Shown here in pieces: positions 57,281 through 64,000 of a stretch of DNA of 64,000 nt. The notes beneath the pieces were generated by a model, which saw only the letters and a list, made by a program, of their open reading frames with translations, had not been told where the DNA came from and did no database searches. The first letter of the stretch is position 1. Each line of letters starts with the position of its first letter. The position numbers were made by a program, and so were the translations under genes. The DNA comes from Polycladomyces subterraneus. Lineage in GTDB: Bacteria; Bacillota; Bacilli; Thermoactinomycetales; JIR-001. The DNA lies in the NCBI RefSeq assembly GCF_030433435.1, contig NZ_JANRHH010000047.1, positions 1 through 64,000 on the forward strand, written 5' to 3'.

Positions 57281-57559
57281 ATGCGGAGGATGAGCGGCAA
57301 GCTGCGAAAACGAGCCTTTCAATGGCTGGATCTTCCATCGGATGTGACGTCCGACGTTCCGCGCATCCAAATAATCGGATCTCAGCAAATCGCAGTGGAA
57401 AATTACCGGGAAGTGACGCATTTCAGCGACGGGGAACTGCGTTTGCGGTTGAGTGAGGGAAGCCTGTGCATCACCGGAGCGCAATTGACGATTCGCGCCA
57501 TTTATCGGGACGAGGTGTGGATCGAGGGGAACATACACGGGATCGAGTTTGCGAAATGA
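57281..57559 (+). CDS. yqfC: Sporulation protein YqfC
   Basis: 92 residues. VPRIQIIGSQQIAVENYREV and LRLRLSEGSLCITGAQLTIR match the YabP/YqfC family of mother-cell proteins. The ATG at 57281 has GGAGGG 7 nt upstream; an ATG at 57266 overlaps the AAGGAG site. It forms an operon with yqfD. Confidence 0.9.
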   Translation: MRRMSGKLRKRAFQWLDLPSDVTSDVPRIQIIGSQQIAVENYREVTHFSDGELRLRLSEGSLCITGAQLTIRAIYRDEVWIEGNIHGIEFAK

Positions 57560-57571
57560 GGAGAGGGAGCC

Positions 57572-58783
57572 GTGACGCGACTCAAGTGGCCACGATCGAT
57601 GACCGGTCACCTGCGGGTGGAACTCAAAGGAGACGGCTTAACACAGTGGTTGAACCGTGCGAAGAATGCCGGTATCCAGCTAAAAAATATTCGTTGGGTG
57701 GATCAAGAGCGACTGCGGTTTACCCTAGCGGTCCAAGATTTTTATCGTATGGTGCCGCTGGTGCGGCGTACGGGAATCTCCATGCGCATTGTCGGCAAGA
57801 AAGGATTGCCGTTTTGGTTGTACAAGATGGAGCGGCGGAAATTCTTCACGGCGGGCATCGTGCTATTTTTGGCGATGCTGTTTGTCATGACCTCCATCGT
57901 GTGGCGGGTGGATGTAGAAGGAAATGAGACCATCCCGGATGAACAGATTCTTAAGTTGGCCAAGCAGGAGGGCGTGTACGTCGGTCAGGTGAAATACCGC
58001 CTTCCTGACACGGAATCGGTACAATATCGATTGTCCCGTCATCTTTCAGGCGTTTCCTGGGTGGGATTTCGGTTGGAGGGAACGCGAGCGATTATCACCG
58101 TGGTGGAAAAAAAACGGGTGGATCCCAGAGAACGAAGCGATGAACGTGGTCCCGTCAACTTCATTGCCAAGCGGGATGCCATGGTATACGACTTGCGTGT
58201 GGAGCGGGGGCGTCCCATGGTGGGTGTATCCGACATGGTGCGCAAGGGACAGGTATTGATTTCAGGTTATTACGGCAACCCCGAGGAGAAAGGATCGCTC
58301 CGGTTGGTTGGGGCAAAGGGAAAAGTGCTGGGGATCATGTGGTACGACTCGGATGTGGTCGTTCCACTCACGCAAAAACGAAAAGTGTTCACCGGCGAAC
58401 GTCACGTTTCTACCCATCTGTACGTAGGTTCCCATGTCTTACGGCTTTCTTTCTTGTGGAATCCCGTTCCCTTCAAGAGATATGAGACCATGCAGGAATT
58501 CCACGCTATCCGGGTGCGCAACTGGCGTTTGCCCATCGGTTGGGTCAACGAGAAACGGCTGGAGATGAAATGGGTACGACGCACCTTGACGAGGGAAGAA
58601 GCGGTCCGATTGGGAATGGAGCGGGCCCGTGATGATTTGCTGACCCGCCTGGGGCACGACGGCAGGGTACTGGAGGAAAAAGTTTTGCACGAGCGACTGG
58701 ACAATGGTAAAGTTTATTTGAAGATACACTTCAATGCAGTCGAAAACATTGCGGTGCCACAACCGATTTTGCAAGGAGAATGA
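57572..58783 (+). CDS. yqfD: Sporulation protein YqfD
   Basis: 403 residues. A soluble N-terminal region, one transmembrane segment (about 90-112, FFTAGIVLFLAMLFVMTSIVW) and a large C-terminal domain starting VDVEGNETIPDEQIL, which resembles a POTRA-like fold. YqfD is made in the mother cell during sporulation; mechanism unknown. GTG start with GAGGAGAGGG upstream. The stop overlaps the phoH start by 4 nt. Confidence 0.92.
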   Translation: MTRLKWPRSMTGHLRVELKGDGLTQWLNRAKNAGIQLKNIRWVDQERLRFTLAVQDFYRMVPLVRRTGISMRIVGKKGLPFWLYKMERRKFFTAGIVLFLAMLFVMTSIVWRVDVEGNETIPDEQILKLAKQEGVYVGQVKYRLPDTESVQYRLSRHLSGVSWVGFRLEGTRAIITVVEKKRVDPRERSDERGPVNFIAKRDAMVYDLRVERGRPMVGVSDMVRKGQVLISGYYGNPEEKGSLRLVGAKGKVLGIMWYDSDVVVPLTQKRKVFTGERHVSTHLYVGSHVLRLSFLWNPVPFKRYETMQEFHAIRVRNWRLPIGWVNEKRLEMKWVRRTLTREEAVRLGMERARDDLLTRLGHDGRVLEEKVLHERLDNGKVYLKIHFNAVENIAVPQPILQGE

Positions 58784-59748
58784 GCCATTTGCAACAAAGT
58801 CAACAGCCGATGAAAATTCGTTTGCGTGATGCAGGTGAAGCACTGAGTTTGTTTGGGCCTCACGATACATATCTGAAACGGATCGAGGCCAACACAACAG
58901 CCAAAATCGTTGCGCGCGGAGAAGAGGTCGTCATCTCCGGATCGCCGGAGGAACAAGCGGTGCTCGGCCATCTGTTCCGCGTCTTGTTGACATTGATTCG
59001 CCGGGGGACTCCCATCACCGAGAGGGATGTCGTATACGCTCATCGTTTGGCCCGGCAGGGAATGGTCGATGAGTTGCTGGAGCTGTTTGACGAGCAGATC
59101 GGCATCACCTACAAAGGGAAGTCCGTTCAGGCCAAAACGTTGGGGCAACGTCATTACGTCTCCGCCATCCGGAAGTATGATATCGTCTTCGGTATTGGTC
59201 CTGCCGGGACGGGGAAAACGTTTTTGGCAGTTGTCATGGCGGTGACGGCGCTGAAGTCGCATCGCGTCAAGCGGATCGTGCTGACGCGGCCGGCGGTAGA
59301 AGCGGGAGAAAGCCTCGGGTTTTTGCCGGGAGACCTGCAGGAAAAAGTGGACCCGTATTTGCGACCGCTGTATGACAGCTTATACACCATGCTCGGAGCG
59401 GAACAGGTGACCAAAATGATGGAACGCGGATTAATCGAAGTGGCGCCCTTGGCGTATATGCGGGGCCGGACACTGGAGGATTCGTTCGTCATTTTGGATG
59501 AAGCCCAAAATACGACGCCCGAGCAGATGAAGATGTTTTTGACGCGGTTGGGGTTTGGGTCCAAAATGGTCGTGACCGGTGACGTTACGCAAATTGATTT
59601 GCCCAAGGGCAAACAATCCGGATTAAAAGAAGCACAACGCGTGTTACGATCGGTACCGGAAATCCGGTTTGTCTATTTGGGGCAGGAAGATGTTGTCCGT
59701 CACACGTTGGTGCAAAAAATCATCGATGCTTACGATCGTTATGCCTAG
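58780..59748 (+). CDS. phoH: PhoH-like ATPase
   Basis: 322 residues. P-loop GIGPAGTGKTFLAVVMAV near residue 143, TRPAVEAGESLGFLPGD, the Walker B FVILDEAQNTTPEQMKMFL and MVVTGDVTQIDLP. The family is linked to RNA metabolism with YbeY. It is translationally coupled to yqfD and sits in the conserved yqfD-phoH-pgpH-ybeY order. Confidence 0.95.
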   Translation: MSHLQQSQQPMKIRLRDAGEALSLFGPHDTYLKRIEANTTAKIVARGEEVVISGSPEEQAVLGHLFRVLLTLIRRGTPITERDVVYAHRLARQGMVDELLELFDEQIGITYKGKSVQAKTLGQRHYVSAIRKYDIVFGIGPAGTGKTFLAVVMAVTALKSHRVKRIVLTRPAVEAGESLGFLPGDLQEKVDPYLRPLYDSLYTMLGAEQVTKMMERGLIEVAPLAYMRGRTLEDSFVILDEAQNTTPEQMKMFLTRLGFGSKMVVTGDVTQIDLPKGKQSGLKEAQRVLRSVPEIRFVYLGQEDVVRHTLVQKIIDAYDRYA

Positions 59749-59776
59749 CGGGAGAACGTGAAGGAGTCGATCAAAG

Positions 59777-61909
59777 ATGATATCCACCAATGAACCTCCA
59801 TCTAGAAGGTTTCGACACATACGGCTCCCTGCGGGCACGCAAACCAGCGTCCGCGTCCGCCTGTTGATCTACTTTACGGTCGGTGTGTTGTTATACCTGA
59901 TGATGATGAATGCGGTGTTGCCCAAGCAATATGAGTTGTCACCGGGTTCGATCAGCAAGGAAACAATCGTGTCACCCGTCACCAAAGTGGACTCGGAGGC
60001 GACGGAAGCGGCCCGCAAACAGGCGGCGGACGCGGTTGAAAAGCAGTACCGGCGGGATGATGAGCTGACGGGGATTCTGATCGAACGGTTGGATCGCATC
60101 TTCACGGACGCGCGCCGAATCGTGGCCGATACTTCTTTGACGGAGCAGCAGAAAATCAAAAGCGTGCGGGAGTTAATCCCCTATCGTTTATCGGATGCCT
60201 TTTATACTAAACTCGTGCGAACCTCTCCCGACCAACTGACGGAAATGCGCTTCGTGAGCCGGGAGATCGCTCGCAACATCCTCTCATCCGGCGTTCGCCA
60301 GTCCGAATTGGAACAAAAGCGGAACGAGGTGGACCGCGAGCTGTTGGCATCGTCGATCAATGCCCAATCCCGCAGTGTCATACGGGAATTGGTTCGGGCG
60401 AGCATTGTGCCCAACGAATTTTACGATGAGGCCAGGACCAAGGCGCTTCGGGAAGCGGCATGGGACAGTGTGGAGCCGGTGCCGATCAAAAAGGGACAGA
60501 TCATCGTTTCCGCCGGAGAAGTGATCACTCCCGATCAGCATCGCAAACTGAAGGAACTCGGTTTGATACAAGATTATACGAACCCATGGCCGCATTTGGG
60601 ATTGGGTTTGTTTGTCTTTTTGTTGTTGGTCATGCTGTACGGGTTCGTACATCGCTACCAGCCTGAGGTGCATCGGGACAACGCACGGCTCTTGATGTTG
60701 GCCACCATCGTATTGCTAACGGCTGCGGGGATGAAGGTGGTGGCGGTAGGGCAAAATTTGGAATGGAGCACGTTGGGCTATTTGGCCCCCGTCGCTTTCG
60801 GTACGATGCTGATTACATTGCTGTTGGACATCCATTTGGCGCTGAGTTGCGCGGTGCTGTTCGCCATTTTGGCCAGTGTGATGTTCAACACTGAAAGTCA
60901 TCTGTTGTTTGATTTCCGTTACGGCTTAGTGTCATTGGTGATTGGAATGGCTGGTGCGTGGGGATTGGCCGGTGTTCACAACCGCACTTCCATTCTGCGT
61001 GCCGGGCTGATCGCGTCATTGGCCAGCATAGTGCCGATCACGGCGGTTTTTCTGCTGGCGCCGATCGAAAGCGGTTGGGTAGACTGGCTTTGGTCGATCG
61101 GGTTTGGCTTTGCCAGCGGGTTGTTCTCCGCTGTTCTCACAATCGGCTTTTTGCCCTATTTTGAAACGGTCTTTGAAATCCTTTCCCCGCTCCGACTGCT
61201 GGAGTTGTCCAATCCCAACCATCCGTTGTTGCGTAAACTGCTGATCGAAACGCCCGGAACCTACCATCATTCGATCATTGTCGGCAATTTGTCCGAAGCG
61301 GCTGCAGAAGCCATCGGGGCCAACGGTCTCTTGGCGCGTGTGGGTGCATATTACCACGATATCGGGAAAACCAAACGCCCTCAGTTTTACATCGAAAACC
61401 AGATGGGGGAAAATCCGCATGATAAACTCTCGCCCAATTTAAGCAAAACCATCATCCTGTCCCATCCCAAGGACGGTGTGGAGATGTTGGAGGAACACGG
61501 CATACCCAAACCGATTCGGGACATCGCGGCTCAACACCACGGTACGACCTTGCTCAAATACTTTTATCACAAGGCGATGAAACAAAGCGACGGAGGGAAG
61601 GTGTTGGAAGAAGATTACCGCTATCCGGGGCCCAAAGCGCAATTTAAGGAAGCGGCCATCGTCGGTATTGCCGATTGCGTGGAGGCGGCCGTCCGTTCGT
61701 TGGCTCGTCCGACACCGGCCCGCATAGAAGGGATCGTGCGTAAGATCATACAGGATCGCCTGGAAGACGGTCAATTCAACGAGTGCGATCTGACATTGAA
61801 AGAATTGGACGTGATCGCCCGTTCGATGTGTGAAACCTTAAACGGTATTTTCCATTCACGCATCGAATATCCGGACGAATGGCCGAATAAAGGGGTGAAA
61901 CAGGCATGA
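59777..61909 (+). CDS. pgpH: PgpH, 7TM-HD c-di-AMP phosphodiesterase
   Basis: 710 residues. A transmembrane helix near residue 30, a large extracellular domain (about 60-275), seven transmembrane segments (about 275-475) and a cytoplasmic HD domain: [42 protein letters not shown] and [10 protein letters not shown]. PgpH hydrolyses c-di-AMP to pApA. With the c-di-AMP riboswitch on kimA it shows both ends of a potassium-signalling circuit in this window. Overlaps ybeY by 4 nt. Confidence 0.94.
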   Translation: MISTNEPPSRRFRHIRLPAGTQTSVRVRLLIYFTVGVLLYLMMMNAVLPKQYELSPGSISKETIVSPVTKVDSEATEAARKQAADAVEKQYRRDDELTGILIERLDRIFTDARRIVADTSLTEQQKIKSVRELIPYRLSDAFYTKLVRTSPDQLTEMRFVSREIARNILSSGVRQSELEQKRNEVDRELLASSINAQSRSVIRELVRASIVPNEFYDEARTKALREAAWDSVEPVPIKKGQIIVSAGEVITPDQHRKLKELGLIQDYTNPWPHLGLGLFVFLLLVMLYGFVHRYQPEVHRDNARLLMLATIVLLTAAGMKVVAVGQNLEWSTLGYLAPVAFGTMLITLLLDIHLALSCAVLFAILASVMFNTESHLLFDFRYGLVSLVIGMAGAWGLAGVHNRTSILRAGLIASLASIVPITAVFLLAPIESGWVDWLWSIGFGFASGLFSAVLTIGFLPYFETVFEILSPLRLLELSNPNHPLLRKLLIETPGTYHHSIIVGNLSEAAAEAIGANGLLARVGAYYHDIGKTKRPQFYIENQMGENPHDKLSPNLSKTIILSHPKDGVEMLEEHGIPKPIRDIAAQHHGTTLLKYFYHKAMKQSDGGKVLEEDYRYPGPKAQFKEAAIVGIADCVEAAVRSLARPTPARIEGIVRKIIQDRLEDGQFNECDLTLKELDVIARSMCETLNGIFHSRIEYPDEWPNKGVKQA

Positions 61910-62373
61910 GTATCACCATTGACCTCAATGTGGAAACTGATTTGACGGAATCCCAGCGTGCGGCGCTGGTATGGATCGAACGGTGTCTGGCGACGGGGGC
62001 GGAGATCGAACAATTGCCGCCGGCCGAAGTGTCCGTCACGTTATTGGATAATGAGGCGATTCGCCGGCTCAACCGTGAATACCGGGATGTGGACCGGCCC
62101 ACGGATGTGTTGTCCTTTCCGTTGTGGGAGCCGGATGAGGAATGGGAAACCACGGACGGGGACCCGGTTCCGTTGGGCGACATTTTCATCTCCATCCCGC
62201 GTACAGAGGAGCAAGCAGCGGAGTACGGACACTCATTCGAACGGGAACTGGGATTTCTCGCGGTACACGGTTTTTTGCATCTCTTGGGGTATGATCACGG
62301 CACGGAAGCGGAAGAAAAAGAGATGTTTACACGTCAGGAGGAGATTTTGGAGCGAGTCGGCTTGAAAAGGTAG
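61906..62373 (+). CDS. ybeY: Endoribonuclease YbeY
   Basis: 155 residues. The zinc motif [11 protein letters not shown] near residue 122 and [17 protein letters not shown] are diagnostic. It takes part in 16S rRNA 3' maturation and ribosome quality control. Coupled to pgpH and 10 nt before dgkA. Confidence 0.95.
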   Translation: MSITIDLNVETDLTESQRAALVWIERCLATGAEIEQLPPAEVSVTLLDNEAIRRLNREYRDVDRPTDVLSFPLWEPDEEWETTDGDPVPLGDIFISIPRTEEQAAEYGHSFERELGFLAVHGFLHLLGYDHGTEAEEKEMFTRQEEILERVGLKR

Positions 62374-62383
62374 GGGTTCCCTT

Positions 62384-63073
62384 ATGTGGTTGGGCAAAGT
62401 GATCCGAAGTTTTCGGTATGCGCTGGAAGGATTGCGGTACACGCTGGTTACCCAGCGCAATATGCGCGTCCACTTTCTCAGTGCACTGGGCGTGTTGCTG
62501 TTAAGTTTGTACCTGCCGTTAAGCAAGGCGGAAGCGCTGTTGCTTTTCGTCACCATCATTCTGGTATTGGTGGCCGAGTTGTTTAACACTGCCGTTGAGT
62601 CGGTAGTGGACATGATCACCGAAGAATTCCACCCGTTGGCCAAAGTGGCCAAAGACGTCGCCGCCGGCGCTGTATTGTTGTGCGCCGGTTTGGCTGTGGT
62701 GGTCGGCGTCAGTGTATTCTGGCCCTATCTGGACAAACTGTTCTCCGCATATTTCAAAGGCTCCCATTATCCGCTCAACATCAGTCTTGCCGCGATTATT
62801 GCGTTTGACTTTTTCCTCACGCTCATGATCAAGGGATGGATGCATCGATTGGATCGTGCACGTTGGGAACCCAGCATTACCACTTCCCTCGCTTTCTGCA
62901 TCGCCACCTCACTGGTCTTGATTATTGGTCAATTGCTGGTTACGATTTTGGTGTATTTGATGGCCCTCTTGCTCACGGGGACAAGATACCGCATGCACGA
63001 CCGAGCAGAACCGGTGATCCTAGGTGCACTGCTGGGAATCGTGGTAGCGGTTTTCGGCGTGCATCTGTTGTAG
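62384..63073 (+). CDS. dgkA: Diacylglycerol kinase DgkA with a C-terminal membrane extension
   Basis: 229 residues. The first 120 or so are a DgkA-type undecaprenol/diacylglycerol kinase: SFRYALEGLRYTLVTQRNMR, AELFNTAVESVVDM and HPLAKVAKDVAAGAV. Usual Firmicute DgkA ends near here. This one continues with about 100 residues having four hydrophobic segments. That tail resembles a PAP2-like membrane domain in hydropathy, but the KxxxxxxRP, PSGH and SRx5H motifs are missing. The extension may be a relic of a kinase-phosphatase fusion or a new domain. Confidence 0.88.
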   Translation: MWLGKVIRSFRYALEGLRYTLVTQRNMRVHFLSALGVLLLSLYLPLSKAEALLLFVTIILVLVAELFNTAVESVVDMITEEFHPLAKVAKDVAAGAVLLCAGLAVVVGVSVFWPYLDKLFSAYFKGSHYPLNISLAAIIAFDFFLTLMIKGWMHRLDRARWEPSITTSLAFCIATSLVLIIGQLLVTILVYLMALLLTGTRYRMHDRAEPVILGALLGIVVAVFGVHLL

Positions 63074-63238
63074 GGTGGACTGTGGAGTGGGTGGTAAATC
63101 CAACCGAGATACTCTGGAGAGGGCGGCTGTTCGCGTAACTTTGTCAGCAATCCTGGGTAACCTGGAGATGATCCGGGTTACAAACGGTGGTTAAAGATAC
63201 AATGTAGTAAAACGGTGGGAAGGTAAAGGAGATTGGAC
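63074..63238 (+). other. dgkA-cdd gap with AACTTTGTCAGCAA box
   Basis: AACTTTGTCAGCAA (63137-63150) is followed by GGTAACC/GGGTTAC pairing around 63156-63181, without a T-run. TACAAT near 63199 could be a -10 box for cdd, but no -35 is clear. Confidence 0.5.
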
Positions 63239-63631
63239 ATGGAGCGATTGATCGAAGCAGCGAAACAAGCGCGCGAGCAAGCCTACGTTCCCTATTCGCG
63301 GTTCCGGGTCGGAGCCGCTTTGCTAACGGACGAGGGAACCATATTCACAGGGTGCAACGTAGAAAACGCTTCGTACGGCCTGACCAATTGCGCAGAACGG
63401 ACGGCGCTGTTCAAAGCGGTGTCCGAAGGCGCCCGCAGATTTACCGGAATCGCTGTGGTAGCGGATACGGAGGGGCCGGTTTCCCCCTGTGGTGCCTGCC
63501 GCCAAGTAATGTTCGAACTGTGCCCTCCTGACATGAAGGTGTGGTTGGCTAATCTCAAAGGAGACGTGACGGAAACAACCGTGGGGGCTTTATTGCCCGG
63601 CGCGTTCGGAAAGGGGGATTTGCACGAATGA
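63239..63631 (+). CDS. cdd: Cytidine deaminase
   Basis: 130 residues. Zinc motifs NCAERTAL (C-A-E) and [12 protein letters not shown] (PCxxC) plus [12 protein letters not shown] and the substrate stretch [14 protein letters not shown]. It deaminates cytidine and deoxycytidine. AAAGGAG lies 8 nt before the ATG. The dgkA-cdd-era order is that of B. subtilis; the stop overlaps the era start. Confidence 0.97.
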   Translation: MERLIEAAKQAREQAYVPYSRFRVGAALLTDEGTIFTGCNVENASYGLTNCAERTALFKAVSEGARRFTGIAVVADTEGPVSPCGACRQVMFELCPPDMKVWLANLKGDVTETTVGALLPGAFGKGDLHE

Positions 63632-64000
63632 GTGATGGGTATAAATCGGGTTTTGTGGCGTTGATCGGCCGTCCCAACGTAGGGAAATCGACGCTGATGA
63701 ACCACATTATCGGCCAAAAAGTGGCGATCATGTCGGATAAGCCTCAGACGACACGGAACCAGATTCGCGGCGTATATACCGACGAACGCGGACAAATCAT
63801 TTTCTTGGATACGCCCGGTATCCATAAACCCAAATCCAAACTGGGCGAATACTTGGTGAAAACGGCGCAGAACGCGTTGGATGAAGTGGATTTGGTGCTG
63901 TTTCTGGTTGATGCGAGCGAAGGGCTGGGCCCCGGTGATCGTTACATCATCGAACACCTGAAGGGAATCAATACACCGGTCTTTCTGGTCATCAACAAAA
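63628..64000 (+). CDS. era: GTPase Era, 5' part
   Basis: About 124 codons to the window end. P-loop [20 protein letters not shown], the effector region [15 protein letters not shown] and DTPGIHKPK are the Era signature. Era binds the 3' end of 16S rRNA and helps 30S assembly. The C-terminal KH domain lies beyond the window. Coupled to cdd by a 4-nt overlap. Confidence 0.96.
   Translation, partial: MSDGYKSGFVALIGRPNVGKSTLMNHIIGQKVAIMSDKPQTTRNQIRGVYTDERGQIIFLDTPGIHKPKSKLGEYLVKTAQNALDEVDLVLFLVDASEGLGPGDRYIIEHLKGINTPVFLVINK

Overview
This window is a Bacillales-type chromosomal segment that can be followed almost gene by gene against the Bacillus subtilis yqeG-comE-dnaK-era region. Spore genes (gpr, spoIIP, yqxA, an alpha/beta SASP, yqfC, yqfD), a CIRCE site, T-boxes and a TRAP-like site point to an endospore-forming Firmicute. 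The moderately GC-rich third codon positions and the fused anthranilate synthase suggest a Thermoactinomycetaceae-like thermophile; that placement is inference.

Layout. 1-1200: decayed IS200/IS605 element (broken tnpA, 5' part of tnpB running off the edge). 1249-5539: ribosome assembly and cofactor operon yqeG-yqeH-aroE-nadD-yqeK-rsfS (yqeI and yqeM absent). 5621-8435: Leu T-box and leuS. 8440-9075: structured intergenic DNA and a possible 49-residue gene. 9268-10845: divergent comER and comEA. 10906-19978: about 9.5 kb of accessory metabolism that separates comEA from the comEC remnant: rocD, SAM-riboswitch-controlled metY, metI, metC, dcd, a dead methyltransferase gene, and kimA under a c-di-AMP riboswitch. 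20344-21662: comEC pseudogene lacking its transmembrane channel domain. 22006-24291: ECF sigma and anti-sigma, then holA. 24585-30227: FAD oxidoreductase, DUF523 protein, nitronate monooxygenase, M1 peptidase, ccdC. 30301-37552: Trp T-box and trpS, rpsT, gpr, spoIIP, yqxA, and a TRAP-type leader before a fused trpEG. 38104-49561: lepA, hemW, hrcA-grpE-dnaK-dnaJ, prmA-rsmE-mtaB. 49788-53916: two Nudix genes, deoC, a Na/Pi transporter, a Pro-rich protein and hit. 54181-64000: rpsU, yqeY, floA, SASP, yqfC-yqfD-phoH-pgpH-ybeY-dgkA-cdd-era (era cut by the window end).

How it works together: most genes serve translation, protein folding, sporulation and nucleotide metabolism. RNA-based control is unusually dense: two T-boxes, a SAM-I riboswitch, a c-di-AMP riboswitch paired with the c-di-AMP phosphodiesterase PgpH, and a TRAP-like leader. 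Tryptophan appears to be sensed twice, as uncharged tRNA at trpS and as free amino acid at trpEG.

The main unexplained signal is a family of structured intergenic elements. It has three recurring parts: a conserved core found at five loci, a hairpin with a GAGCGAC apical motif at four loci whose stems differ in sequence but stay paired, and an ACTTTGTCAGCA-like box just before intrinsic terminators. Complete copies lie after leuS and after trpEG.
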